Shown: positions 46,631 through 56,891, numbered from the stretch's first letter. The stretch is DNA of 64,000 bases from Keguizhuia sedimenti (GCA_030715135.1 JAUYVH010000002.1:578192-642191); one strand, 5' to 3'. The notes: a model not told the origin generated them from the sequence alone. Translations and numbers: made by a program.

Positions 46631-46969
46631 TCAGCCTCTCCACCAAATCAATGCATACACCACTCGCAGGAGCATCTTTCCTACCGCATTTACCAAATAG
46701 GGGTTGAACGCACTCGTGAGAAGAAAACTTCCGGTCACAATCATTAATCCAGAAAAACGTGATATCGTCGCTATCTTGTCAGGGGCTTTCCAGTGATCCG
46801 CTTTGCTTCCTCTAACCGGCCCAAAGAAAAGCAGCGATAAACTCATCCGGCAGAAAAGAGAACATGACCGCCTGCCACATATATTTGTCCACTTCGCCTC
46901 GGAAGAAACAGCTACGATCAGTTCCTTTTCTCTAGATAATTTCTGCGCGACGCGCAAGTATTGGATCAT
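46631..46969 (-). pseudogene. Open remnant frame between O-antigen genes
   Basis: A 112-codon frame that overlaps the decayed aminotransferase gene in its first half. Its last part, GLMIVTGSFLLTSAFNPYLV then NAVGKMLLRVVYALIWWRG, is hydrophobic and looks like a membrane or glycosyltransferase C-terminus, but I cannot name it. There is no convincing ribosome site. More likely debris than a gene. Confidence 0.3.
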
Positions 46970-47145
46970 TGCCCAACAAGGCGCTGCTTTCCCTGAATTC
47001 GCATTTTGGTCTTATGGAAGTTATATGCTTCATGATCACCAATGTTCCCCTAGCTCCTGCCATAATTCCCTGTGCGGCGTCTTCGATTACTTCATTCCAT
47101 AACGTTGGGCAGTTGCCATGATGGCATCCATATCACATGCTACGC
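46750..47145 (-). pseudogene. Decayed WecE/FdtB-type sugar aminotransferase
   Basis: Translating the minus strand across three frames gives, in order, DMDAIMATAQRYGM, VIEDAAQGIMAG, NFHKTK, LLGNDPILARRAEII, REKGTDRSCFFRGEVDKYMW, FLPDEFIAAFLWAG and LEEAKRITGKPLTR. These follow the order of dTDP-4-keto-6-deoxyhexose aminotransferases, including the PLP-lysine segment FHxTKN. Several frameshifts and stops separate the pieces, and both ends are missing. The gene is dead, a trace of an earlier form of the O-antigen cluster. Confidence 0.8.
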
Positions 47146-47330
47146 TCCTCCCCGAGCATTACGTATTAGGCGCTGCGCCAAAGAAAGCCTTCGCCTCATA
47201 GGCTCACTCTTGCTTCCCTGCCGAAGGAAATCTCCAAGTACTACAAGAGCCGTTAAAGCAAAGGCTGAACCTGTATATGCGTTTTCATTGATAGAAGTTG
47301 TTAGCTATTACGCTCACCAATCTTGAGCGG
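47146..47330 (-). pseudogene. Unidentified C-terminal fragment beside the dead aminotransferase
   Basis: One frame reads NENAYTGSAFALTALVVLGD then FLRQGSKSEPMRRRLSLAQR and ends at a stop near 47150. There is no start and no ribosome site. It looks like the tail of a lost protein of the same cluster; I do not recognise which. Confidence 0.3.
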
Positions 47331-50300
47331 TCACGCTGCAAATTTATACCGAACGGTAGTGCCATTAGACAAAACGTACCCGGCCGAATGCGCGCACACG
47401 CCAATTATTCGCTCAATTGCGTGCGCCATGGTGCCGTCAGTCTGACCGCTCTCTTCTTCAAAATCTTCATCTTTAATGGCAAGGTTCAATAGAGGAACGA
47501 GAGCCGTTGTTCGTGCCATGAACATCGTTCCCGCGACAAAATTCATGTCGCTAAGGACGCTTTCGCTTATGCCCAATCTTGACGCCAGCTTGATGACCCG
47601 ATTTCCGTTTGAGCTCCAGTAATAAGTGAGCGGAACAATGTGCTCTTTGGGCGCAACAACTCCGAGTCGCGGATTTTTTCCAAATTGGTCTAGTGTCTCC
47701 ACTATTGATTCTTCATTGAGCAATCCATTGAACAGCTCCCGCCTCCACTGGTCTCCGTCACAGCGATGTAATGATTTCTTTGTATGTACTTTCAGGACGA
47801 AAGCATGATTCGCCTTTATGACTTCTGGCAACATTTTTAGCATTGGCAAAACATCCCTTCCATGATTTTTCACTGGAAGGAGAAAGAAATTCTGACCACT
47901 ACTTAAAAGCCTTTCATTAATAACAGGCGCGATCTCTACTGGTGCACTGACATAAAGTTTTAATTTTTTCCGGTGAATACGGTCAATATAGGTCAGTATT
48001 TCATCAAAAACCTCGACATAAAAGGCATGAATAATTATTGCTATCGGCGCATTACTATCACAAGAGTCCTTTTCACTTTTCGTTTTCAAATCACTGCGAA
48101 TCAAGGCCATTCGTGTTGCCTCCAGATAAGCATATCCATAACGCTGATCTGGTTCCAGATGAGCTCCCTCTGCCCATTCATTCCAAGCGTTAACAAATAT
48201 AAGCTGCTCGTCCGGATTATTGAATGTTTTTTTTGTCTCGTTGATAGCATTAAACAACCACTCCTGATAGCCTTGAGGAGAGCTGTTAAGGAAAATCGTC
48301 CCTTTATTTTTTCGCCTTGCAGTATTGTCCCATGAGGGGCAGACTCCTCTAAACAGCTTATACGCAGGCGTACGATATTTATACGAACGCTCAACAAAAA
48401 TTCTCCAATCATATACTGTACCGCGAAAGTCGGCGCTTAGCGGTTTGACCTGAGCCGTGATGTTTGGCGGAGAGGAGTTGTTAGGTGGAAACTCAATGGC
48501 TGCATCGAACCCATAAAGAGCAGGATCTACGTTTTCAAATGATTGAGTGTATGCAAGAAAAATTTCACCTATATTGTTTTCTCGGCACCACTCTCTCCAC
48601 CGTACCGCCGTGTTTTTTGCCGATGGAAGCAGACTTGGTCTATAAACAAGTAACAATGGCTTTCCGTTAACCCGTATATAACGCTCATCCCTCATATATT
48701 GGGAAATATATTGGATAAATCCTAGATCATCCTCTGGGGAATGATCTTGAGCGATGAGAATTTCGCTATCCAAACCGTCCCAACGCCGACTCCAATTTTC
48801 GTTCGCCCAACAAAGGCAGAATGGCAAAGCAAGACTTTGATCGTTCAAATAATTTTGAACCGGCTTTTGCAACAACAACTTTCCGCCGAACCAATACGTA
48901 TAAAAACAAAAACCTCCAACGCCATACAACTTCGCAAGCTCAATTTGTCGGTGTTGAGCCCTAGTATCGAGCAAATTGTAATAACCGAGTTCGTCTGGCA
49001 CATGCGGTTGATAGTGGCCAATAAATTGAGGTTGCGCTGGCCTGACGTTACTCCACTCAGTAAATCCCTCACCCCACCACACGTTATTTTCTGGAATCGG
49101 GTGAAACTGCGGAAGGTAGAAAGCGATCAGTTTCGCAGGCGCGTTTTCTAGCGGTGCTGCATGCAGCAATTGCACACGCACGTCCACTTCAGCTCCAGGT
49201 CGATGCGTAGTATGCGAATTGACACTCAAGTGACTTATGGAATCGCTATCAACTATACCGTTCATGGCTGCCCAATTGCGGTAAGCCTCACTCCAATGAA
49301 ATAGAAAAGGAACGGTGTTAAATAACCGGTTTTTAAAAGCCAGTTTTTTTTCAAATGGTAGGGGCAACTGTTTCCATATCTGTTTCGCGCTAGCTGAAAG
49401 ACTTTTCCGAAAGAGATAGTAAGGTTTATTTATCCCCTTCTTTCGAAAGCTTCGTAATGGCTTAGTGATTCTCCAACTGGTTGACTTCAAAATATTGTCC
49501 CGTTGCGCAGTGAGATTGTGCACCGTTTGTGTAAGGTTCTCCACGTTTTGTGTAAGGTTCTCCACATTTTGCGTAAGACTGACGATCTGTTGATCTCTAT
49601 CGGACAAGGCATGACGCAAGTGATGTATTGGCAATGGCTGCTCAAGAGCCATTCGCAAGGATTCATCCAAGGGTCGCCCTGTCACTTTCAACGTAATGTC
49701 ACATTCCTTTTCAATGATGCGTTCAATTGCTTCGTTAGTAATGTGAATACCAGCGGATTCAATTGCCAACCTCACGAATTCACGTAGGGAAAAACTCTTT
49801 CCATCCGGGGACGATCCAAAGCGTGTAACGCCTCCTACCATTGATAATAATGACCGGAAAAGGAGCCATCCGAGAGTAACGTTGCCGTTTGCTCTCCATT
49901 CGCGGTCGATTATTATTGCAGCCCCATCATTTTTAATAATGATGTTTTGAGGGATGACATCAAAGAATTCGCCCGGCAACTGGCTTTCTGGATCAAATTC
50001 CGAAATCTTGTGCCCGGCTTGGCTAGCCAATTCCACGAGGAGCAAAACATAACTTTTCACGAAGGCCCCGACCTCGGACCATGTCCAACCATCCCGTGAA
50101 ACTATTTGAATAAAATCCCTAGATAAGATGCTTCCTTTTGTATATTGTGTTTCTTCTGGAATCGTAAAAAAAAGAACACTATTGGCGTCTGGTGGAATTG
50201 CCCCTGCAAGTGAACGATAACTGATCAATATTTTATTTTTGCTATCGCTCCTGAATAACGTTTCCTTACAGTACTGAGGAAGACGATCAGTACTGTAGTG

Positions 50301-51302
50301 GTACGCCAACGCTTCTGGGTGGAGCGGCACCACGCTCCTTGACGGTGATGCAACGATTAAAAAAGAATTTGCCGTCTCCAATCCCAGCCCATTTTTAAAA
50401 ATTTCTGGCCATGCTAATTCTTGAGAGAAGGTACAGTAAGCTGGTAGCTGCGGGTCTCGTCGAGCGCTTTGCCACGCAAAAGCCGCGGCGTCAAATTCAT
50501 TATTTTTGATGCCCGCCTCAGTAAGAATGGATACAGGCAGCTTGTAGTCTGGCAACGGAGCCAGAAACTCAGATTCAGCAAAGCCTGCTTGTTCAATAAG
50601 CGTCGTTAGAACCCGCCTTCCAAACGTTTGCGGCTGATCCTTCTTGTAACGTCCCTCTATGCCGTACATGGGCTGGCCCAGATGATCTTCTGGCGCGCCT
50701 GCGAAATATTTCAGTCCCATTTGGTTTTCGATGGCAATGATCAACTTGCCGTCAGGCTTCAGCAGAGATCGAACTCGCTGTAACATCGCCATTGGTGGAT
50801 TTTCCGCAGGCGTGAACAGGTTTGCGTATTCCAGCACGCCGATCAACGTAATAACATCAAACTTGCGCTCGCAGCGAAACAAATCGAACTTTTCCGCAAC
50901 CACGGTAACATTTTCAAGATCACGGGTTCTGGAGCGAGCGATCGCCGCGCGACGGGGGCTGCCTTCGAGCGCTAAAACGTTGGCACCACACTCACCCAGA
51001 TATCGTGTGATGGCACCACATCCGGCACCGATTTCAAGAATATCGCCAGTGATGACTTCGGCAAATGGTCGCAAGATGTTGGCCCGAGCAGCCGACAAGT
51101 GATAAAGCGACGGCCAGTCTGTACAATGCTGACGAAGTTCAGATGACAGCACCGTGACGTCATATGCCTGCTCAACAATATTGGCAATGCGCAGCTCAGC
51201 TTCGTCGCCATCACTGTAGGAAATGCCGGCATAGCCTGGCTGCGACCAGATCTGTCGCTGTGGATCCAACACGTAGTTTAAATTTTCGAGAAGAGATTTC
51301 AT
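47331..51302 (-). CDS. Methyltransferase / WbsX-like / RgpF-like multidomain polysaccharide protein
   Basis: A 1323-residue protein. Residues about 85-240 are a SAM methyltransferase (DILEIGAGCGAITRYLG). Near 575-605 is a short coiled coil with three LTQ-V-NL heptads. From about 720 to 1060 comes a WbsX/GH99-like domain (KLIAFYLPQFHPIPENNVWW, WANENWSRRWDG, NAWNEWAEGAHLEPDQRYGY). From about 1085 to the end lies an RgpF-like rhamnan-synthesis domain (VLKVHTKKSLHRCDGDQWRR). It overlaps the wzt stop by 4 bases (ATGA). It may assemble or cap the glycan before export; the exact reaction is unknown. Confidence 0.88.
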   Translation of the reverse strand: MKSLLENLNYVLDPQRQIWSQPGYAGISYSDGDEAELRIANIVEQAYDVTVLSSELRQHCTDWPSLYHLSAARANILRPFAEVITGDILEIGAGCGAITRYLGECGANVLALEGSPRRAAIARSRTRDLENVTVVAEKFDLFRCERKFDVITLIGVLEYANLFTPAENPPMAMLQRVRSLLKPDGKLIIAIENQMGLKYFAGAPEDHLGQPMYGIEGRYKKDQPQTFGRRVLTTLIEQAGFAESEFLAPLPDYKLPVSILTEAGIKNNEFDAAAFAWQSARRDPQLPAYCTFSQELAWPEIFKNGLGLETANSFLIVASPSRSVVPLHPEALAYHYSTDRLPQYCKETLFRSDSKNKILISYRSLAGAIPPDANSVLFFTIPEETQYTKGSILSRDFIQIVSRDGWTWSEVGAFVKSYVLLLVELASQAGHKISEFDPESQLPGEFFDVIPQNIIIKNDGAAIIIDREWRANGNVTLGWLLFRSLLSMVGGVTRFGSSPDGKSFSLREFVRLAIESAGIHITNEAIERIIEKECDITLKVTGRPLDESLRMALEQPLPIHHLRHALSDRDQQIVSLTQNVENLTQNVENLTQTVHNLTAQRDNILKSTSWRITKPLRSFRKKGINKPYYLFRKSLSASAKQIWKQLPLPFEKKLAFKNRLFNTVPFLFHWSEAYRNWAAMNGIVDSDSISHLSVNSHTTHRPGAEVDVRVQLLHAAPLENAPAKLIAFYLPQFHPIPENNVWWGEGFTEWSNVRPAQPQFIGHYQPHVPDELGYYNLLDTRAQHRQIELAKLYGVGGFCFYTYWFGGKLLLQKPVQNYLNDQSLALPFCLCWANENWSRRWDGLDSEILIAQDHSPEDDLGFIQYISQYMRDERYIRVNGKPLLLVYRPSLLPSAKNTAVRWREWCRENNIGEIFLAYTQSFENVDPALYGFDAAIEFPPNNSSPPNITAQVKPLSADFRGTVYDWRIFVERSYKYRTPAYKLFRGVCPSWDNTARRKNKGTIFLNSSPQGYQEWLFNAINETKKTFNNPDEQLIFVNAWNEWAEGAHLEPDQRYGYAYLEATRMALIRSDLKTKSEKDSCDSNAPIAIIIHAFYVEVFDEILTYIDRIHRKKLKLYVSAPVEIAPVINERLLSSGQNFFLLPVKNHGRDVLPMLKMLPEVIKANHAFVLKVHTKKSLHRCDGDQWRRELFNGLLNEESIVETLDQFGKNPRLGVVAPKEHIVPLTYYWSSNGNRVIKLASRLGISESVLSDMNFVAGTMFMARTTALVPLLNLAIKDEDFEEESGQTDGTMAHAIERIIGVCAHSAGYVLSNGTTVRYKFAA
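49526..49588 (-). repeat. Three 21-bp tandem repeats in the coiled-coil coding region
   Basis: GTAAGGTTCTCCAC starts at 49531 and 49552, and a degenerate third copy starts at 49573, period 21. Each unit encodes one heptad of the type LTQNVEN, so the coiled coil can lengthen or shorten without a frameshift. Confidence 0.85.
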
Positions 51303-52627
51303 AATAAGACTGGCTTTGCGCTGAGATTAAGGCCGAGATCGACGAGCCCAAAAAAACGGCTGTCGGGTTGAACCTGAATATGGATCGAGTCGTAACGTCG
51401 GTCATGTGGAGTGATTTCTTCTCCATGGCGGGTGGCAATACCCAAGGAAACGAAATAGTCACCGGAGGCTAACGTGCATGTGAAACTTGCTTCCAGCTCT
51501 ACAGCAGAGCCTTTCTGTCCGAACACTTGGAATTCATTGCACTCCAGTGATTCCGAGTTGACACCATAAACTGTAACACCCTCCTTGGTCTTGATCGTAA
51601 TACCCAATACGGGGCGTAGTAGATCGCTATGAAACCGAACCGATACGACCAGAAGAATTGTCTGCCCGGACGTCACGACCGATGGATAAGGCTCGCCGTC
51701 AGCCGCCAGGTAAAAGTCAAGGATAGACGCCGCACCATCACCCCAGCGATACTCGTGCGGGTTATAACCGACCCTACTTGAGAACACGTCATTCCTATGG
51801 TCGAGTGTATAAGCGGCGGCATCCTTTGAGTGGGATGGCTTATCGGATTCGCCAATCCGCTCTATCCCTTCCAGCGCCTTTTTTTCCTTGCCAAATAGCA
51901 GATCCATATAACGGTTCACCACACGTCGCGGCTCACCGACTTCTATTTGCACACCGTTATTCAGCAAGATCGCACTCGAGCAATGCATCACAATTTGTTC
52001 GCTTGAATGCGTAACTAGCAGGATGCTGGCGCCGTTTTCCTTTAACTGGCGCAAGCGCTCGAAACATTTAGCTTGGAATTTAGCATCCCCTACCGCCAAG
52101 GCCTCATCCACAATCAGAATATCCGGGTCAATTTGTGACTGTACGGAGAACGCGAGACGGACCATCATGCCGCTGGAATACTTTTTTACAGGCTGATCAA
52201 TGAACTGGCCAATGTCTGCAAAAGAGGCGATGTCATCAAAGCGCTTGTCCACCTCATCTTTGGTCAACCCCAATATGGCAGCGTTCATATAGACGTTTTC
52301 CCTGCCGGTAAATTCTGGATTAAAGCCTGAACCGAGTTCGAGCAAGGCGGCAATACGTCCGTTGGTTTGAATGCTGCCATTGGTAGGAGTAAGCGTGCCG
52401 CAGATCATTTGAAGTAATGTGGATTTTCCACTGCCATTGCGGCCAATGATGCCGACAGTTTCACCCTTCCTGATTTCGAATGAAATATTTTTTAGTGCCC
52501 AGAATTCACGAAAGTACTGCTTGTGTCCGCGGGCTAACATCTGAAGCAGCCTGTCACGCGGCTTCTCATAAATGTGATAACACTTGCTCAGGTCGCTGAC
52601 GCGGATGGCGATATCGTCAGAGGACAT
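51299..52627 (-). CDS. wzt: O-antigen ABC exporter ATP-binding protein with C-terminal glycan-binding domain
   Basis: 442-residue ATPase of an ABC polysaccharide exporter. Walker A GRNGSGKST, signature YSSGMMVRLAFSV and Walker B ILIVDEALAVGD are intact. After about residue 290 an extra beta-rich domain matches Wzt-C, which in O9a-type systems recognises the finished chain end. Start 52627 (MSSDDIAIRVSDL) matches the family and overlaps wzm by 11 bases; an open extension to 52774 lies inside wzm. The presence of Wzt-C suggests that the chain carries a terminal modification, for which the adjacent methyltransferase domain is a candidate. Confidence 0.94.
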   Translation of the reverse strand: MSSDDIAIRVSDLSKCYHIYEKPRDRLLQMLARGHKQYFREFWALKNISFEIRKGETVGIIGRNGSGKSTLLQMICGTLTPTNGSIQTNGRIAALLELGSGFNPEFTGRENVYMNAAILGLTKDEVDKRFDDIASFADIGQFIDQPVKKYSSGMMVRLAFSVQSQIDPDILIVDEALAVGDAKFQAKCFERLRQLKENGASILLVTHSSEQIVMHCSSAILLNNGVQIEVGEPRRVVNRYMDLLFGKEKKALEGIERIGESDKPSHSKDAAAYTLDHRNDVFSSRVGYNPHEYRWGDGAASILDFYLAADGEPYPSVVTSGQTILLVVSVRFHSDLLRPVLGITIKTKEGVTVYGVNSESLECNEFQVFGQKGSAVELEASFTCTLASGDYFVSLGIATRHGEEITPHDRRYDSIHIQVQPDSRFFGLVDLGLNLSAKPVLL

Positions 52628-53447
52628 CGGCAAACCCCTTCCTGGTTTTCTGGAACCACAAATAGCCGGCCCAAGCCACGGCAATTGCCACGAGCGTGTA
52701 GATGCCCAACCCGATCCAGTTTGGCAAATGGCCCCACACAAGGACTTCACGTGCCTGCTCGATGATGAAGGCAAGCGGATTGGCCATGACCCACGGACGC
52801 AGATTCTCTGGCAAGGCAGAAATGGGATAGAAGACAGGAGATAAAAACATCATGACCATGGTGATGATGCCGATGGTCTGGCCGACGTCGCGTAGGAACA
52901 CCCCGAGCGATGCCAGCATCCAGGAAAAACCCAGGGTGAGGATGACCAGTGGCAGAAATACCAGCGGCGTAAAGATTGCCGTCCAGTGCAGATAACCATT
53001 AAAGAGAACGAACGCCGCCAACAGTACACCAAGGCTGATGAGGCTGTGAAACAGCGCCGCTCCCATCGTCACGATTGGCAGTATCTCGATCGGGAACACA
53101 ACTTTCTTCACATAATTGACGTTGGCCAGAATCAGACCCGGTGCGCGATTGAGCACTTCCGCAAAAAGACCATGCACGATCATGCCAACAAAAAGCACTA
53201 CTGCGAACTGGGTTTTATTTTCCTCGCCACCGACACCCCAGCGAGACTTAAACACCACGGAAAAAACAAAGGTATAAACCGTCAGCATGAACACAGGGTG
53301 GAAGAACGACCACGTCAGGCCCAGTGCAGAACCCCTGTAGCGACCGACGACTTCCCGCCGCGTCATCTGCGCGATCAGCTGGCGGTTATGCCAGAGGCTG
53401 CGCACCAGGGCTGCAGGCGAAGTCGGCTGGACAGCATGTGGATTCAA
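52617..53447 (-). CDS. wzm: O-antigen ABC exporter permease
   Basis: ABC-2-type membrane subunit of 276 residues with six predicted helices. The N-terminal amphipathic region QLIAQMTRREVVGRYRGSAL then GLTWSFFHPVFML is characteristic of Wzm/KpsM/TagG. With Wzt it moves lipid-linked polysaccharide across the inner membrane. Overlaps rmlC by 4 bases and wzt by 11. Confidence 0.95.
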   Translation of the reverse strand: MNPHAVQPTSPAALVRSLWHNRQLIAQMTRREVVGRYRGSALGLTWSFFHPVFMLTVYTFVFSVVFKSRWGVGGEENKTQFAVVLFVGMIVHGLFAEVLNRAPGLILANVNYVKKVVFPIEILPIVTMGAALFHSLISLGVLLAAFVLFNGYLHWTAIFTPLVFLPLVILTLGFSWMLASLGVFLRDVGQTIGIITMVMMFLSPVFYPISALPENLRPWVMANPLAFIIEQAREVLVWGHLPNWIGLGIYTLVAIAVAWAGYLWFQKTRKGFADVL

Positions 53448-53989
53448 GCAAATACCTCGGCATTACTCAGCGAGATGCCAGCCTTATCCTTGGCTGAAAG
53501 CTGCGGCTCGCCTAAGATAGGCCATTGAATGCCAATGGCGGCGTCGTTCCAGGCAATGCTGCGCTCGAATTCCGGAGCGTAGTAATCGGTCGTCTTGTAC
53601 AAGAACTCGGCGTAGTCCGACAGCACCACGAACCCGTGGGCAAACCCCTCGGGTACCCACAGCTGCTTCTTGTTTTCAGCGCTGAGGATTTCACCTACCC
53701 ATTGGCCGAAGGTGGGTGATGATTTGCGAACGTCCACCGCCACATCAAAGACTTCGCCTACGGCCACGCGTACCAACTTTCCTTGTGGCTGCTGAATCTG
53801 GTAGTGCAGGCCGCGCAACACATTCTTTGCGGAGCGCGAATGATTGTCCTGCACGAAGCTGACCGGTCGACCGATCGCCTCGTTGAACTGACGCTGGTTG
53901 AAGCTCTCGTAAAAGAAACCGCGATCGTCGCCAAACACGCGAGGTTCGAACAGAACCACATCAGATATAGCAAGAGAAGTAGCTTTCAT
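53444..53989 (-). CDS. rmlC: dTDP-4-dehydrorhamnose 3,5-epimerase
   Basis: Cupin enzyme of 181 residues, third step of dTDP-L-rhamnose synthesis. The catalytic histidine is in NVLRGLHYQIQQPQGKLVRV, and the segment WVPEGFAHGFVVLSD is conserved. It begins at the last base of rmlA and overlaps wzm. Confidence 0.97.
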   Translation of the reverse strand: MKATSLAISDVVLFEPRVFGDDRGFFYESFNQRQFNEAIGRPVSFVQDNHSRSAKNVLRGLHYQIQQPQGKLVRVAVGEVFDVAVDVRKSSPTFGQWVGEILSAENKKQLWVPEGFAHGFVVLSDYAEFLYKTTDYYAPEFERSIAWNDAAIGIQWPILGEPQLSAKDKAGISLSNAEVFA

Positions 53990-54870
53990 CAGAATACTTT
54001 TTCCTTAAGTATGCGCAGCAGGTATTGGCCGTAACCGTTTTTCGCTAATGGCTGGGCGAGTTTTTCCAATTGGCCGGCATCAATCCAATTCTGACGGTAG
54101 GCAATTTCTTCGGGACAGGCCACCTTCAGCCCTTGCCTTGCCTCCAGGGTTGCGATGAAATGGCTGGCGTCCAGCAATGATTCATGCGTGCCGGTATCCA
54201 GCCACGCATAGCCGCGCCCCATGATTTCCACCGACAGGGAGCCTTGTTTCAGATAGATCTGGTTTAGGTCCGTAATCTCGAGCTCTCCCCGTGCGGAAGG
54301 CTTTAGGTCTTTTGCAATGTCGACCACTTGGCTGTCATAAAAATAAAGGCCCGTGACAGCATAGCCAGACTTAGGGTTGGAAGGCTTTTCTTCAAGGCTT
54401 AAAGCTTTGCCATGCGCATCAAATTCCACGACCCCGTAACGTTCCGGATCATGGACATGATAGGCAAACACACTCGCACCTTCCCTTTTTTCAGTTGCGC
54501 TTCTCAGGATCTCAGGAAAGTCGTGCCCGTGAAAAATGTTATCGCCCAACACCAAGGCCGACAGATCATTTCCAATAAATGATTCGCCGATTAGAAATGC
54601 CTGTGCCAAGCCATCCGGAGAAGCCTGGACAGCATACGAAAGATTTAACCCCCATTGCTCGCCGCTGCCCAACAACTGCTCAAACCGCGGCGTATCCTGT
54701 GGCGTCGAAATAATGAGGATGTCCCGTATGCCAGCCAGCATCAGCGTGCTGAGCGGGTAATAGATCATTGGCTTGTCAAACACCGGCAATAACTGCTTGG
54801 ATACCGCAAGCGTTGCCGGATAAAGCCGGGTGCCGGATCCTCCGGCAAGAATAATTCCTTTGCGTTTCAT
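53989..54870 (-). CDS. rmlA: Glucose-1-phosphate thymidylyltransferase
   Basis: Nucleotidyltransferase of 293 residues, first step of dTDP-L-rhamnose synthesis. The N-terminal [20 protein letters not shown] is the signature pyrophosphorylase loop, and [18 protein letters not shown] follows. The gene order rmlB-rmlD-rmlA-rmlC is the common one. Confidence 0.97.
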   Translation of the reverse strand: MKRKGIILAGGSGTRLYPATLAVSKQLLPVFDKPMIYYPLSTLMLAGIRDILIISTPQDTPRFEQLLGSGEQWGLNLSYAVQASPDGLAQAFLIGESFIGNDLSALVLGDNIFHGHDFPEILRSATEKREGASVFAYHVHDPERYGVVEFDAHGKALSLEEKPSNPKSGYAVTGLYFYDSQVVDIAKDLKPSARGELEITDLNQIYLKQGSLSVEIMGRGYAWLDTGTHESLLDASHFIATLEARQGLKVACPEEIAYRQNWIDAGQLEKLAQPLAKNGYGQYLLRILKEKVF

Positions 54871-54877
54871 ACCTTGT

Positions 54878-55768
54878 TTAGCCTTTTAATTCTTCCAGCA
54901 TTCTCTGGACGTGATGACGCCAGTCCGGCAGCTGAAGATGGAAAACGCTGCTTAATTTACTGGTATCCAGCCGTGAATTACTGGGGCGCTTAGCCGGCAG
55001 CGGATAATCTTCCGTGGCAATCGGCAATACCGAGTCAACTGTTGTTTTGAGAGGGGTATTGCAAGCCAGCGCTTGCTCGACCACGTATCGCGCATAACCA
55101 TGCCAAGTCGTTTGGCCGCTTGCAGCGAGATGATATGTACCGGAATAGTTTTCTTCTGCGGCCTGAGTAACAACGCGATGCAATGCAAGCGCCGTGACAT
55201 CCGCAATCAGTTCTGCACTGGTCGGTGCGCCATGCTGATCTGCCACGACCTTTAATTGCTCCCTTTCTTTGGCCAGCCTGAGCATGGTTTTGGCGAAGTT
55301 TCCGCCGCGTGCAGCAAATACCCAACTTGTGCGGAAAATAAGGTACTTTGCGCCAGACTGCCGGATCAACTGCTCGCCTGCGAGCTTGGTCTTTCCATAA
55401 ACAGACAAGGGATTGGGCTCATCATCTTCCATATAAGAAGACGCCTTTTCCCCATCAAATACATAGTCGGTCGAATAATGAACCAGCCATGCATTCAGTC
55501 GCTTCGCTTCTTCAGCCAATATGCCGACTGCCTGCGCATTAATCTTGTGCGCCTTTTCCGGCTCCGACTCGGCTTTATCCACCGCCGTGTAGGCAGCGGC
55601 ATTGACAATGATATTCGGCTCAATGGATTGCACTACTTTGCGCAAGCCATCTAAGTCTTCGAGATCAGCCTGCTGGCGCCCCAGCGCCACAAGTTCGCCC
55701 AACGGGGATAATGCACGCTGCAACTCCCATCCAACCTGACCGTCTTTCCCAAGCAAGAGAATCTTCAT
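54878..55768 (-). CDS. rmlD: dTDP-4-dehydrorhamnose reductase
   Basis: NAD(P)H-dependent SDR of 296 residues, last step of dTDP-L-rhamnose synthesis. It starts [20 protein letters not shown] with the Rossmann glycines, and the catalytic YGKTK ([12 protein letters not shown]) and substrate segment [11 protein letters not shown] are intact. Start 55768 overlaps the rmlB stop by 4 bases; the longer open frame to 55828 lies inside rmlB. Confidence 0.96.
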   Translation of the reverse strand: MKILLLGKDGQVGWELQRALSPLGELVALGRQQADLEDLDGLRKVVQSIEPNIIVNAAAYTAVDKAESEPEKAHKINAQAVGILAEEAKRLNAWLVHYSTDYVFDGEKASSYMEDDEPNPLSVYGKTKLAGEQLIRQSGAKYLIFRTSWVFAARGGNFAKTMLRLAKEREQLKVVADQHGAPTSAELIADVTALALHRVVTQAAEENYSGTYHLAASGQTTWHGYARYVVEQALACNTPLKTTVDSVLPIATEDYPLPAKRPSNSRLDTSKLSSVFHLQLPDWRHHVQRMLEELKG

Positions 55769-56823
55769 GCTGCGTACTGCCTTTGGACCCAATCCCGGTA
55801 ATTGCCACTTACAACATCCTGGGTCCACTTCTGGTTATCCAGATACCACTGCACTGTTTTGCGGATGCCCGTTTCAAATGTCTCAGATGGCTTCCAGCCC
55901 AATTCTTTTTCCAGTTTGGTCGCGTCGATGGCATAACGGCGGTCATGACCTGGACGGTCCTTCACAAACGTAATTTGTTCGGCATAGGACTTGCCATCCT
56001 GCCGTGGCTGCAGTTCGTCCAGCGTGGCACATAAAGTTTTCACCACATCCAGGTTCGCTTTTTCGTTCCAGCCGCCAATGTTGTAAGTCTCACCCAGCCT
56101 GCCCCCTTCCAGCACACGGCGAATACCGCTGCAGTGGTCTTTCACATACAGCCAATCGCGGATTTGCTGTCCGTCTCCATAGATGGGCAATGGTTTGCCA
56201 GCTAGGGCATTATGAATAACGAGCGGGATGAGCTTTTCCGGAAAATGGAACGGCCCGTAATTGTTCGAGCAGTTGGTCGTCAGCACTGGCAAGCCATAAG
56301 TATGGTGGTACGCCCGCACCAAATGATCCGAAGCCGCCTTGGAGGCGGAATAAGGACTATTCGGCTCATACCGGTTAGTTTCTTTGAATGCCGGGTCGCT
56401 CTCTTCCAGGGATCCGTACACTTCATCCGTGGACACATGCAAGAAGCGGAAATCAGCTTTTTCCGTCTCGGGCAAGGCATCCCAGTAAGCACGAGCTGCC
56501 TCTAGCAATTGGAAGGTGCCGACGATATTCGTTTGAATAAATTCACCCGGGCCATGAATAGAACGGTCCACATGGCTTTCTGCAGCAAAATGCACGATGG
56601 CACGGGGTTTATGCTGTGCTAACAGGGAGGAAACGAGCTTGCCATCACCAATATCGCCCTGTACGAAAACATGACGGGAATCGCCTTCCAGTGCCGCCAA
56701 ATTTTGCAGGTTGCCTGCATAAGTCAATTTATCCAGGTTAAGGACTGGCTCTTCACTCTGCGCCAGCCATTCCAAAACAAAGTTCGAGCCGATAAAGCCA
56801 GCCCCGCCTGTTACTAAAATCAT
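55765..56823 (-). CDS. rmlB: dTDP-glucose 4,6-dehydratase
   Basis: SDR enzyme of 352 residues, second step of dTDP-L-rhamnose synthesis. [20 protein letters not shown] binds [21 protein letters not shown] carries the catalytic Thr-Asp-Glu, and [13 protein letters not shown] the YxxxK. It is the first gene of the leftward polysaccharide run, so the cluster promoter should lie in the non-coding stretch upstream. I see no JUMPstart/ops (GGCGGTAG) element there. Confidence 0.97.
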   Translation of the reverse strand: MILVTGGAGFIGSNFVLEWLAQSEEPVLNLDKLTYAGNLQNLAALEGDSRHVFVQGDIGDGKLVSSLLAQHKPRAIVHFAAESHVDRSIHGPGEFIQTNIVGTFQLLEAARAYWDALPETEKADFRFLHVSTDEVYGSLEESDPAFKETNRYEPNSPYSASKAASDHLVRAYHHTYGLPVLTTNCSNNYGPFHFPEKLIPLVIHNALAGKPLPIYGDGQQIRDWLYVKDHCSGIRRVLEGGRLGETYNIGGWNEKANLDVVKTLCATLDELQPRQDGKSYAEQITFVKDRPGHDRRYAIDATKLEKELGWKPSETFETGIRKTVQWYLDNQKWTQDVVSGNYRDWVQRQYAA

Positions 56824-56891
56824 CTTTTATCCCGGACAGCTAAAATAAATTAACCCGAGATTTTACGACATTATGGTTTCAAAGCCTACCA

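Noticed and set aside
49526..49588. Possible CRISPR-like or short direct repeat array
   Set aside because: Only three contiguous 21-bp units without spacers, in frame with a coiled coil; it is a coding tandem repeat.
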